Source: Janthinobacterium sp. ROICE36 (GTDB taxonomy: Bacteria; Pseudomonadota; Gammaproteobacteria; Burkholderiales; Burkholderiaceae_D). Taken from it: 56,685 bases of DNA. Location of the stretch: positions 1 through 56,685 of the forward strand of contig NZ_PEBS01000037.1 in NCBI RefSeq assembly GCF_002869965.1, given 5' to 3'. Positions 1-8,396 of the stretch are shown piece by piece. The notes beneath the pieces were generated by a model. That model was not told where the DNA came from. It did no database searches and saw only the letters and a list, made by a program, of their open reading frames with translations. Both the position numbers and the translations under genes were made by a program. How positions within the stretch are numbered: the first letter of the stretch is position 1; each line of letters starts with the position of its first letter.

Positions 1-12
1 CCCTCCGGCCAC

Positions 13-1335
13 TCAACGCGAATAGCCTTGCGACCCCGGCCGCGCATCGAGGCGCCGGCCCCACCACGGTAAAAACACGGTGTTGCCGCCGCGTGCGCGG
101 AACCACGGCGCGTCGTGGTCGACGGGCCGCACGACGGCCGGCGGCGCCACCACCATGGCAGTCACACGCTCGCTATCGCTGCTGCCCGCCACCAACACGG
201 GCCGGCCCACGTGGTTTGCATGGGCGATGGCCAGCGCCACGTTCGTCAGCGCCGTGCCGGCGCCCGTCTCGCCCAGCAGCGCCGGCATGTTGAAAGTCTG
301 CTTGTTGAAGTCGAAGTCGGGCAATTGCTCTGTCAGGCTTTGCGCCAGCGGGCCGAGCCGTTCTGACGAGACCGGATAGGTCGCGCCTGCATCGTGGATG
401 ACGTAGCCGATGGCGCTGTCGTTCAATTGCGCGTTCCGGGCGGCAGCGTCGATGGCGTGGCTCCAGGCCTGCACGGCGCGCGGTGACTGTCCCTTGCCGG
501 CGCTGAAATCGGCGACGCTACGCGTGGCGGGAAAGCCCAGCCAGGCCAGCGGCGCGCGGTCCGTCTGATAGCCGGGGCCGGCCAGCACCAGCAAGACCAT
601 GTTTTCATTGATCTGCTCATCTTTCGGCGGATAGCTGGGCGCATCCCAGTTCATCACCCATACCGTCTTGTCGGGATTGGCCTGCAAATAGGCCAGGCCC
701 GCCGCCAGTGACGTAAAGCCCGCGTTGGCGCCGCCCATGGTGATGCGCACGTCGGGCGGCGTGGCCGTGGTCCAGGAATCGGGGAAGGAGGGGTTGCCGA
801 TGCTGAAGGCGCGCCTGATTGTATCCTGCACATATTTTCCGGCTTCTATGGGATCGAGACGTCCCGCAGGCAGCGCGTACTCAACGTGGATGCCAGCCAG
901 TTCGCGCCGCGTGGATTTGTCGGTCAGCGAATGAGCATTGTAAAAATATTCTGCGCTTGAGAAATAAATGTCACGAAAGCGATAAATTAAATCGGCAACG
1001 TATTGCTGATGGTAGCCTTCCAAGGTTTCGCTACCCTTATTACCATAGGCAATCATGCCTATCGATTGCACCTTGCCAAAACGCACGGGGTTCTCTTTCA
1101 CTTTGCTATCGTCCTTGTTTGGCCTGGCCAGGCCCAGTGTCCACAGCAATTGCCACTCGGTCGGATAATCGCGCCGCTGCAGGGGATTGAGCCACTGCAC
1201 ACCGACCACTTGCGCCATGTACGGTTGCGCGGGCGCAGCAGGGGCGACAGCGGCAACCGGTGCAGCGACAGGCGTCTTGCTCGCGCAGGCCGATAGCAGC
1301 ATGGTCAGCATCGTTAGCATCAGAAAACGCTTCAT
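13..1335 (-). CDS. Tle3-linked lipoprotein, copy A (tandem duplicate)
   Basis: Predicted 440-residue outer-membrane or periplasmic lipoprotein. I start it at the ATG at 1335, preceded by CAGGAG, because it opens a classical lipoprotein signal (MKRFLML... then LLSACASK, lipobox LSAC); the reading frame extends upstream only as a shadow of the neighbouring copy. The mature part begins with a Pro/Ala-rich linker and a VGVQWLNPLQRRDYPTEW segment. The middle (ANAGFTSLAAGLAYLQANPD) and end (GETGAGTALTNVALAIAHAN) vaguely recall a thiolase/ketosynthase-like fold, but this is only a hint. It is the last gene of a three-gene operon behind a Tle3-type phospholipase, 17 bp after a near-identical copy. 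That position suggests a role as adaptor (Tla3-like) or periplasmic immunity protein. I cannot tell which; confidence is high for the gene, low for function. Confidence 0.6.
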   Translation of the reverse strand: MKRFLMLTMLTMLLSACASKTPVAAPVAAVAPAAPAQPYMAQVVGVQWLNPLQRRDYPTEWQLLWTLGLARPNKDDSKVKENPVRFGKVQSIGMIAYGNKGSETLEGYHQQYVADLIYRFRDIYFSSAEYFYNAHSLTDKSTRRELAGIHVEYALPAGRLDPIEAGKYVQDTIRRAFSIGNPSFPDSWTTATPPDVRITMGGANAGFTSLAAGLAYLQANPDKTVWVMNWDAPSYPPKDEQINENMVLLVLAGPGYQTDRAPLAWLGFPATRSVADFSAGKGQSPRAVQAWSHAIDAAARNAQLNDSAIGYVIHDAGATYPVSSERLGPLAQSLTEQLPDFDFNKQTFNMPALLGETGAGTALTNVALAIAHANHVGRPVLVAGSSDSERVTAMVVAPPAVVRPVDHDAPWFRARGGNTVFLPWWGRRLDARPGSQGYSR

Positions 1336-1352
1336 CGCTGCTCCTGTCGAGA

Positions 1353-2825
1353 TTAGCGCGAGTACCCTTGCGACCCCGGCCGCGCATCGAAGCGCCGGCC
1401 CCACCACGGTAAAAACACGGTGTTGCCGCCGCGTGCGCGGAACCACGGCGCGTCGTGGTCGACGGGCCGCACGACGGCCGGCGGCGCCACCACCACGGCA
1501 GTCAAACTCTCGCTATCGCTGCTGCCCGCCACCAGCACGGGCCGGCCCACGTGGTTCGCATAAGCGATGGCCAGCGCCACGTTGGTCAGCGCCGTGCCGG
1601 CGCCCGTCTCGCCCAGCAAGGCTGGCATATTGAACGTCTGCTTGTTGAAGTCGAAGTCGGGCAATTGCTGCGTCAGGCTTTGCGCCAGCGGGCCGAGCCG
1701 TTCTGACGAGACCGGATAGGTGCTGCCGGCATCGTGGATGACGTAGCCGATGGCGTCGTCGTTCAATTGCGCGTTCCGGGCGGCAGCGTCGATGGCAGCG
1801 CTCCACGCCTGCACGGCGCGTGGGGACTGTCTTCTGTCAGCGGTGAAATCGGCGACCTTGCGCGTGGCGGGAAAGCCCAGCCAGGCCAGCGGCGCGCGGT
1901 CCGTCTGATAGCCGGGGCCGGCCAGCACCAGCAAGACCATGTTTTCATTGATCTGCTCATCCTTGGGCGGATAACTGGGCGCGTCCCAGTTCATCACCCA
2001 CACCGTCTTGTCGGGATTGGCCTGCAGATAGGCCAGGCCCGCCGCCAGGGACGTAAAACCCGCATTGGCGCCACCCATGGTCACGCGCACGTCGGGCGGC
2101 GTGGCCGTGGTCCAGGAATCGGGGAAGGAGGGGTTGCCGATGCTGAAGGCATCGGTAATCGTTTCAACGATATATTTTCCCGCCTCGTCCGGATCAAGGC
2201 GTCCAGCCGGCAAGGCATATTCCACATGAATACCAGCCAGTTCACGGCGCGTGGATTTGTCGGTCAGCGAATGGGCATTGTAAAAATACTCTTTGTTAGA
2301 AAAGTAGATATCCCGGAAAAGATAAATCAATTTGGTAATATATTTGTGATGGTAGCCTTTAAAAGTTTCGCTACCCTTATTACCATAGGCAATCATGCCT
2401 ATCGATTGTACCTTGCCAAAACGCACGGGGTTCTCTTTCACTTTGCTATCGTCCTTGTTCGGCTTGGCCAGGCCCAGCGTCCACAGCAACTGCCATTCCG
2501 TCGGATAATCGCGCCGCTGCAGGGGATTGAGCCACTGCACACCCACCACCTGCACCATGTAGGGTTGCTGTGGCGCGGCGGATTCGACGGCTGCAACCGG
2601 TAATGCCACAGGCGCCTTGCTGGCGCAGGCTGAGGTCAGAAAAAGCACGGCAAGCGCCAGCAGGACTGGCATCAACAATAGTCGTTTCATCAGCAATCCT
2701 TCTTCAAGAGGAACGTCGACTGGCGGGACATGCAATACCGACCAAAGTGCAATACCAGACGCAAGACTGAAAACAAATATGCTCCAACCCAGCCGGCGCG
2801 GTAAGGTAGCAATCACTTTGCGCAT
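1353..2825 (-). CDS. Tle3-linked lipoprotein, copy B, with extra N-terminal membrane segment
   Basis: The frame encodes 490 residues from the ATG at 2825, whose A and TG are shared with the tle3 stop (TGATG), so translational coupling supports that start. Residues 1-45 form a basic stretch and a hydrophobic helix (WSIFVFSLASGIALWSVL). A second ATG at 2690, preceded by AAGGA, then opens a complete lipoprotein signal (MKRLLLMPVLLALAV... LTSACASK). From there on the protein is almost the same as copy A, with divergence concentrated around residues 150-210 of the long form. Two translation products are therefore possible: a membrane-anchored long form and a lipoprotein from 2690. The extra N-terminus may be the leftover of a different anchored protein fused in frame during duplication. 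Function is inferred only from the link to the Tle3 effector. Confidence 0.6.
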   Translation of the reverse strand: MRKVIATLPRRLGWSIFVFSLASGIALWSVLHVPPVDVPLEEGLLMKRLLLMPVLLALAVLFLTSACASKAPVALPVAAVESAAPQQPYMVQVVGVQWLNPLQRRDYPTEWQLLWTLGLAKPNKDDSKVKENPVRFGKVQSIGMIAYGNKGSETFKGYHHKYITKLIYLFRDIYFSNKEYFYNAHSLTDKSTRRELAGIHVEYALPAGRLDPDEAGKYIVETITDAFSIGNPSFPDSWTTATPPDVRVTMGGANAGFTSLAAGLAYLQANPDKTVWVMNWDAPSYPPKDEQINENMVLLVLAGPGYQTDRAPLAWLGFPATRKVADFTADRRQSPRAVQAWSAAIDAAARNAQLNDDAIGYVIHDAGSTYPVSSERLGPLAQSLTQQLPDFDFNKQTFNMPALLGETGAGTALTNVALAIAYANHVGRPVLVAGSSDSESLTAVVVAPPAVVRPVDHDAPWFRARGGNTVFLPWWGRRFDARPGSQGYSR

Positions 2826-4960
2826 CAGGATGTCTCCGGGCGCTTGTACATGCGCTCATCCACTATCTCGAGAGGCATGCTTCCAGCGCTGCCATCACTG
2901 CATACCCATTCCAGCAATGACAGTTTCTTGACCATCCCAGTCAAGAAATATTCCGCAAATTTCATCTGTAGTTGATTGTCATCCACCCCCTCCACCAGAC
3001 GCCAATCTGCCGCGATGCGCAGTTGTAGCATCGCCTCCTCACCAATATGACCCACCCCAATCGCCACGTCATACGCCAGCGCCTTTTCCGCGTGCCGGGG
3101 ATTGGTCAGGATGGTGGAGTGGTCGGTCGCATGCGTGTCGCAGGTCGCCGCCAGTTGCCCCTGGATTTCCTGCTTGCGCCATTCCAAATATTCCGGCGTG
3201 GCGGTGGACAGGTCGTCTTCCATCATCGCCTTGCCGTCATTGCCGTCCAGCTTCCCGCGGCGGGCCTTCATGCGCAGGCGGGCATGGTCTTCGTAGCGCA
3301 ATGCCGCCTCGGTATCGCGGTCGCCCTGCGGCGTGCCGCCCACGCTTGTATCGGCATATGGTTCGCCTGCCTGGCGCGCCTTGCCAGCATGGCGGTGCGT
3401 GCCGGGCGGCTCGATATCCTGGTCGAATTGAGGGCTGGGGTGGCCAAAGCGCATGGACTGCGGTGTAAACACTTCCGGCAAGGCTGGCGCCGTCACGGGG
3501 ATACGCCAGTCATCGGGCGGCACGGCATTGATGGGTGTCTTCAGCATCTCCATGAGGGCCGACATGGCGGCGGCCGTGCGCACGCTCGCCGCCTTGCCGG
3601 CCGCGCTGGTGCTGGCGCGCACGCCCTTGTCTGGATCGTATCTGGAGATCGGCGAATGAGGATGCCAGAAATCGGCACTGCCCCGCGCGGGCTGGCGATA
3701 GTGATTGCTCCAATAGTCATAATCGCCGTGCTGGCCAACGGGAAAGCCTTGCGCAAACACCCGCTGGGTAAACACACCGTCGCCGCGCGTGGCCTTGATC
3801 TGTTCGGCGCTGAGACCCAACCAGCCGATGCCCTGGATGGGCGTGGCGGAAATCACCTGGTCGTGCGGATTGCAATACAGGGTGACGCGGCCGCGCGTCG
3901 TCGACTGCGGGCCGCAGGCATAGGCGGCCCGGTCCTTGTCCAGCGTGAAATCATGGCGCACGTTGGCGGCCATGCACGCCAAGGCGGCAGACATGGGCGG
4001 CTCCTTGGCCTGGCCGCGCACGATGTCGAAAAATGCCGCCAGGGTCTTGCGGCGCGCCTCGCCGCTTTGCCGGCCTACATTGCCATCGACATCCCTGACT
4101 TGCCCCTGCAGCCAGCCTTCCGTATCGTTTCTGCGCAACAGGCTGTACGGAGGGTTGCACAAGACATAAGTATCGGCCACGCAACGGCCGCTTTTGCCTG
4201 CCGCATCCTGCACCTCGGCCATCTTATTGCCCAGAAACGCGGCCGCCATGCCCACCATATTGCCCTGGCTGTGACACACCAGGGTGATGGGCACGTCGGC
4301 CTGCTGCCTGCGGATGGCCGCCACCAGGTGCGCCAGGCGCAGCGCGGCCAGCACGAAGTAGGGGCGCGGTGGGCAGGCATACACGATGCGGTCGTTGACG
4401 GGATTGAGATGCTCGATATGGATGAACAGGAAGAGGGCGTCCGACAAGCCCTCGCCCCACAGGTCCGGCAGCGAGGAGCAGCCATTGGCGAACGGGCCGC
4501 CGCCCCAGTAAGCGTGTTCGTTCAGGTAGACCGAATCGCCATACGCCTGCAACTCCTTGTCGCTGGCCTTGTAGCCCCAGCGAAACTGGATCACGGGCGA
4601 GAAATGCGCTTGCGGTCCGATGAAGGTGCTGGCCGTGTAGTCGGGATCGACATAGCCGTCATCGCTCAGTTCGCTCCGATAGCCCACCGGGGTCAGTTGC
4701 CCGCCCTGCGCCGTAGCATGCGCCATGTGCTCGTCGCAGCGCTTCATGCGCGTGTTCAGGCCGGCGCACAGGCCTGCTTCGGCCGCGCGGTACCACTCGC
4801 CGTCGGAATTGACGCCATGCACGAAGATGACGATGCCCGGCGACGGCATTTGCTGCAGGCAATCGAGCAGGCTGTGGCTGAACAGGGACGTTCCGCTGAA
4901 CTTTCCCACAACTACCTTGACATCTTCACCATCCACTGGCGCGCTATCGGCATGACTCAT
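2825..4960 (-). CDS. tle3: Type VI secretion phospholipase effector, Tle3-like
   Basis: 711-residue alpha/beta-hydrolase resembling the Tle3 family of type VI secretion lipase effectors (PA0260 type), which attack membrane phospholipids of rival bacteria from the periplasm. Visible features are an oxyanion-loop segment FVHGVNSDG at residues 47-54, and the nucleophile elbow LVCHSQGN with Ser231. The usual first Gly of GxSxG is Cys here (CHSQG). Later segments carry NPHDQVI, which could supply the catalytic Asp, and several His candidates. No signal peptide is present, as expected for a T6SS cargo. The C-terminal 200 residues are hydrophilic and rich in charged residues. It starts at the ATG at 4960 after GAGGG and is followed directly by two lipoprotein genes. 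No VgrG, PAAR or chaperone gene lies upstream; the next gene is divergent ccoN. Confidence 0.7.
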   Translation of the reverse strand: MSHADSAPVDGEDVKVVVGKFSGTSLFSHSLLDCLQQMPSPGIVIFVHGVNSDGEWYRAAEAGLCAGLNTRMKRCDEHMAHATAQGGQLTPVGYRSELSDDGYVDPDYTASTFIGPQAHFSPVIQFRWGYKASDKELQAYGDSVYLNEHAYWGGGPFANGCSSLPDLWGEGLSDALFLFIHIEHLNPVNDRIVYACPPRPYFVLAALRLAHLVAAIRRQQADVPITLVCHSQGNMVGMAAAFLGNKMAEVQDAAGKSGRCVADTYVLCNPPYSLLRRNDTEGWLQGQVRDVDGNVGRQSGEARRKTLAAFFDIVRGQAKEPPMSAALACMAANVRHDFTLDKDRAAYACGPQSTTRGRVTLYCNPHDQVISATPIQGIGWLGLSAEQIKATRGDGVFTQRVFAQGFPVGQHGDYDYWSNHYRQPARGSADFWHPHSPISRYDPDKGVRASTSAAGKAASVRTAAAMSALMEMLKTPINAVPPDDWRIPVTAPALPEVFTPQSMRFGHPSPQFDQDIEPPGTHRHAGKARQAGEPYADTSVGGTPQGDRDTEAALRYEDHARLRMKARRGKLDGNDGKAMMEDDLSTATPEYLEWRKQEIQGQLAATCDTHATDHSTILTNPRHAEKALAYDVAIGVGHIGEEAMLQLRIAADWRLVEGVDDNQLQMKFAEYFLTGMVKKLSLLEWVCSDGSAGSMPLEIVDERMYKRPETS

Positions 4961-5125
4961 GGCTAGCCCTCATCATGACTGGACTGTCCACTGTAAACCG
5001 TTGCTGATCTACCTGTTTTAAGCCATATCAAGCGAGCTATTGCAGGGATCTTGCATGGCTTTTTTTGACCGAAATATGACTATATTTCGATGCCAGTTCG
5101 CTACGCTTATTTCATCCGGGGAATT

Positions 5126-5139
5126 TTGATCCACATCAA
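5126..5139 (+). promoter_or_regulatory. FNR/Anr box of the cbb3 operon
   Basis: TTGATCCACATCAA is an exact match to the FNR/Anr consensus TTGAT-N4-ATCAA and lies 69 bp upstream of the ccoN start. If FNR acts at the class II distance of about 41.5, transcription would begin near 5174, with TACTCT at 5162-5167 as a plausible -10. This predicts induction of the high-affinity oxidase at low oxygen by the Fnr encoded at the end of the same cluster. Confidence 0.85.
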
Positions 5140-5207
5140 AGTTTTTTCGCGGTCAAACACTTACTCTCTGGCCACCATCATAAATAGTAATTCCAGGGAG
5201 AGTCTTT

Positions 5208-6635
5208 GTGGATCAATCGCTGAACTATAACTACAAGATCGTGAAGCAATTCGCGGTCGCTACTGTGGTATGGGGCATCATCGGCATGCTGGTTGGCGTT
5301 ATCATCGCCGCTCAGTTGGCCTGGCCTGCCCTGAACCTCGACATACCATGGCTGACATACGGACGCTTGCGTCCGCTGCACACGAATGCGGTGATTTTCG
5401 CCTTCGGCATCTGCGGCCTGTTCGCCACCTCGTACTACGTTGTACAACGCACCTGCCAGGTGCGCCTGTTTTCCGACAAACTGGCCGCCTTCACGTTCTG
5501 GGGCTGGCAAGCGGTGATCCTGTCCGCCGTCGTCACCCTGCCCATGGGCATGACGCGCGGCAAGGAATACGCCGAACTGGAATGGCCTATCGCCATCCTC
5601 ATCGCCGTCGTCTGGATTGCTTACGCCATCGTGTTCTTCGGCACCTTGATCAAGCGCAAGGTCAAGCACATCTACGTGGCCAACTGGTTCTTCGGCGCGT
5701 ATATCCTGGCCGTGACGATTTTGCACGTGGTCAATGGCGCCGTCATGCCAGCTTCCTTCACCAAGTCGTATTCCGCCTATGCGGGCGTGCAGGACGCCAT
5801 GATACAGTGGTGGTACGGCCATAACGCGGTGGGTTTCATCCTGACCGCCGGCTACCTGGGCATGGTCTATTACTTCATCCCGAAACAGGCCGAGCGCCCC
5901 GTGTACTCGTACCGCCTGTCCATCGTCCACTTCTGGGCGCTGATCTTCACTTATATGTGGGCCGGCCCGCATCACCTGCACTACACGGCATTGCCTGACT
6001 GGACGCAATCGATCGGCATGGTCTTCTCGCTGGTCCTGCTGGCACCAAGCTGGGGCGGCATGATCAACGGCATCATGACCCTGTCGGGCGCCTGGCACAA
6101 GCTGCGCACCGATCCGATCCTGAAATTCATGATCGTCTCGCTGTCGTTCTACGGCATCGCCACCTTCGAAGGTCCGATGATGTCGATCAAGACCATCAAC
6201 TCGCTGTCGCACTACACCGACTGGACCGTTGCCCACGTACATGCGGGCGCCCTGGGCTGGGTGGGCTTCATCACCATGGGTTCGATCTACTATCTGCTGC
6301 CACGCCTGGCGGGCCGCACGCAGATGCATAGCACGCGCCTGGTCGACGTGCACTTCTGGGTGGCCACCATCGGCATCGTGCTGTATATCGCGGCAATGTG
6401 GATCGCCGGCGTGATGCAGGGTCTGATGTGGCGCGCGGTCAATCCGGACGGCACCCTGACCTACACCTTTGTTGAAAGCGTGAAAGCAACATATCCGTAC
6501 TACGTGGTGCGCGTGGCCGGTGGCCTGCTGTACCTGTCGGGTATGTGCATCATGGGCTACAACACCTGGATGACCTTGCGCGGCAGCAAACTCCCCGTCG
6601 CCCGCATTCCGGAACTGAACGCGGCGCACGCCTGA
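5208..6635 (+). CDS. ccoN: cbb3-type cytochrome c oxidase subunit I
   Basis: 475-residue multi-spanning haem-copper subunit that reduces O2 to water and pumps protons in the inner membrane. Expected metal ligands are visible: His58 ([10 protein letters not shown]) and His345 for low-spin haem b, His343 for haem b3 (AHVHAGALG), and His205, His255 and His256 for CuB ([14 protein letters not shown]). The start is GTG at 5208, seven bases after AGGGAG, and gives the usual [16 protein letters not shown]-terminus. It heads ccoNOQP and sits 69 bp downstream of a perfect FNR box. Length is normal for the family and no lesion is seen. Confidence 0.95.
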   Translation: MDQSLNYNYKIVKQFAVATVVWGIIGMLVGVIIAAQLAWPALNLDIPWLTYGRLRPLHTNAVIFAFGICGLFATSYYVVQRTCQVRLFSDKLAAFTFWGWQAVILSAVVTLPMGMTRGKEYAELEWPIAILIAVVWIAYAIVFFGTLIKRKVKHIYVANWFFGAYILAVTILHVVNGAVMPASFTKSYSAYAGVQDAMIQWWYGHNAVGFILTAGYLGMVYYFIPKQAERPVYSYRLSIVHFWALIFTYMWAGPHHLHYTALPDWTQSIGMVFSLVLLAPSWGGMINGIMTLSGAWHKLRTDPILKFMIVSLSFYGIATFEGPMMSIKTINSLSHYTDWTVAHVHAGALGWVGFITMGSIYYLLPRLAGRTQMHSTRLVDVHFWVATIGIVLYIAAMWIAGVMQGLMWRAVNPDGTLTYTFVESVKATYPYYVVRVAGGLLYLSGMCIMGYNTWMTLRGSKLPVARIPELNAAHA

Positions 6636-6650
6636 TAGGAGCAAAAGCAA

Positions 6651-7265
6651 ATGAAATTTTCACATGCATGGATTGAGAGAAACCCCTGGCTGCTGATCGC
6701 CCTGGTCACGGTAGTGATCAGCATCGGCGGCGCCGTCGAGATCATTCCCCTGTTCTTCCAGAAGAGCACGACGGAACCGGTCGCCGGCCTGAAGCCGTAT
6801 TCGCCGCTGCGCCTGACGGGCCGCGACATTTACGTGCGCGAAGGCTGCTACAACTGCCACTCGCAGATGGTGCGTCCGCTGCGCGCGGAAACGGAACGCT
6901 ATGGCCACTATTCGGTCGCTGGCGAGTTCGTCTACGACCGTCCGTTCCAGTGGGGTTCCAAGCGCACGGGGCCAGATCTGGCCCGCGTGGGCGCCCGCTA
7001 CAGCGATGAATGGCACCGCACGCACTTGAACAACCCGCGCGATGTGGTGCCCGAGTCGAATATGCCGGCCTACCCATGGCTGGCGAAGACCAAGCTGGTG
7101 CCTGACGACGTCATGCCGAAGATGCGCGCCCTGAAACGCCTGGGCCAGCCGTACAGCGATGAAGAGATCGCCGCCGGCCCGGCGCAGTTGCAGGACAAGA
7201 CGGAAGAAGACGCCCTGGTCGCCTATTTGCAAGGCCTCGGTACATTAATCAAAACAAGGAATTAG
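6651..7265 (+). CDS. ccoO: cbb3-type cytochrome c oxidase subunit II
   Basis: 204-residue membrane-anchored monohaem cytochrome c that carries electrons to CcoN. One N-terminal transmembrane helix ([20 protein letters not shown]) precedes a periplasmic domain with the single haem motif CYNCH (Cys66, Cys69, His70). A methionine axial ligand is plausible in [10 protein letters not shown]. It begins 15 bp after ccoN behind AGGAG and ends one base before ccoQ. Length and motif order are normal. Confidence 0.95.
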   Translation: MKFSHAWIERNPWLLIALVTVVISIGGAVEIIPLFFQKSTTEPVAGLKPYSPLRLTGRDIYVREGCYNCHSQMVRPLRAETERYGHYSVAGEFVYDRPFQWGSKRTGPDLARVGARYSDEWHRTHLNNPRDVVPESNMPAYPWLAKTKLVPDDVMPKMRALKRLGQPYSDEEIAAGPAQLQDKTEEDALVAYLQGLGTLIKTRN

Positions 7266-7266
7266 C

Positions 7267-7479
7267 ATGGCAATCGACAACCTGTTTGACAGCGCCAGCA
7301 GCGTCATGACGGTGGTTTCCTTTATGACGTTCGCAGGCATACTGTGGTGGACTTTCAGCCGCAGCAATAGCGACTTCGACGCTGCGGCGCACCTGCCGTT
7401 CGACGACGAGGCGCTCGACTATCCGGCGGAGCCGGTATCCATGCCTGTGCCGGCACAAGGGGAGCGCAACCATGGCTGA
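7267..7479 (+). CDS. ccoQ: cbb3-type oxidase small subunit
   Basis: 70-residue single-span protein between ccoO and ccoP. A hydrophobic helix (SVMTVVSFMTFAGILWWTF) is followed by an acidic cytoplasmic tail (DAAAHLPFDDEALDYP). CcoQ/FixQ stabilises the cbb3 complex and shields it from oxygen in related bacteria. The assignment rests on position, size and the FxGILWW segment typical of the family. Its last 8 bases overlap the start of ccoP, pointing to coupled translation. Confidence 0.9.
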   Translation: MAIDNLFDSASSVMTVVSFMTFAGILWWTFSRSNSDFDAAAHLPFDDEALDYPAEPVSMPVPAQGERNHG

Positions 7480-8392
7480 CTTTACCAATGGCTTCTGGAA
7501 TATCTACATCATCGTGCTGTCCTTGCTGGGCATCATCGGCTGCGGCGTACTGCTGTACTCGCAGTCGAAGGTCAAAGTGGCCGCCGGCGCGCCTGCCGAC
7601 GGCACCACGGGCCACGTCTGGGACGAGGACTTGAAGGAACTCAACACGCCAATGCCGCGCTGGTGGATGTGGTTGTTCTACATCACCATCGTCTTCGCCC
7701 TGGCGTATCTGTTCCTGTATCCGGGCCTGGGCAACTATGCCGGCAGCCTGGGCTGGAAATCGACGGGCCAGTACGAGGAAGAGCTGAAGAAGGCCGAAGC
7801 CGACTACGGCCCCCTGTTCAACAAGTACCTGAGCCAGGACTTGAAGACGGTGGCGGCCGATCCTCAGGCGCAGGCCATCGGCCAGCGTTTGTTCCTGACC
7901 TACTGCGCGCAATGCCACGGTTCGGATGCGCGCGGCAACAAGGGCTTCCCCAACCTGACCGACAAGGACTGGCTGTATGGCGGCGATCCTGACATCATCA
8001 AGACCACCATCCTGCACGGCCGCAATGGCCAGATGCCGCCGATGGGCGCTGCCCTGGGCTCCGAAAAGGATGTCGAGAACGTGGCCCATTATGTGCTGAG
8101 CCTATCCGGTTCCACCTCGGACCCTGTCAAGTCGGTGCTGGGCAAGGCCAAGTTCGGCGCCTGCATGGCTTGCCACGGCGCCGATGCGAAGGGCAACCAG
8201 ATGCTCGGTTCGCCTAACCTGACGGACAAGATCTGGCTGTACGGCGGCAGTGCTGATACCATCATGGAAACCATCCGCAAGGGTCGCAGCAACACCATGC
8301 CGGCTTTCAGCGACTTCCTCGGCGAATCCAAGGTACACGTGCTGTCGGCGTATGTCTGGAGCCTGTCGAATCCCCAGACACCCGTGAAATGA
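7472..8392 (+). CDS. ccoP: cbb3-type cytochrome c oxidase subunit III (dihaem)
   Basis: 306-residue membrane-anchored dihaem cytochrome c. Two hydrophobic helices (about residues 8-29 and 62-84) precede two tandem cytochrome c domains. The haem sites are CAQCH (Cys145, Cys148, His149) and CMACH (Cys231, Cys234, His235). Electrons pass from soluble cytochrome c or bc1 through CcoP to CcoO or CcoN. It overlaps ccoQ by 8 bp. The two cytochrome domains resemble each other (NLTDKDWLYGG and NLTDKIWLYGG), which is usual for this family. Confidence 0.95.
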   Translation: MADFTNGFWNIYIIVLSLLGIIGCGVLLYSQSKVKVAAGAPADGTTGHVWDEDLKELNTPMPRWWMWLFYITIVFALAYLFLYPGLGNYAGSLGWKSTGQYEEELKKAEADYGPLFNKYLSQDLKTVAADPQAQAIGQRLFLTYCAQCHGSDARGNKGFPNLTDKDWLYGGDPDIIKTTILHGRNGQMPPMGAALGSEKDVENVAHYVLSLSGSTSDPVKSVLGKAKFGACMACHGADAKGNQMLGSPNLTDKIWLYGGSADTIMETIRKGRSNTMPAFSDFLGESKVHVLSAYVWSLSNPQTPVK

Positions 8393-8396
8393 CGTA

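Noticed and set aside
3047..4966. 639-codon plus-strand open frame opposite tle3
   Set aside because: Its translation is Arg/Gly/His/Ala-rich without family motifs, the typical antisense shadow of a GC-rich gene; the minus-strand frame has a clear lipase.
5178..6650. 490-codon minus-strand open frame opposite ccoN
   Set aside because: Antisense of a well conserved oxidase subunit; no start signals and no recognisable motif.
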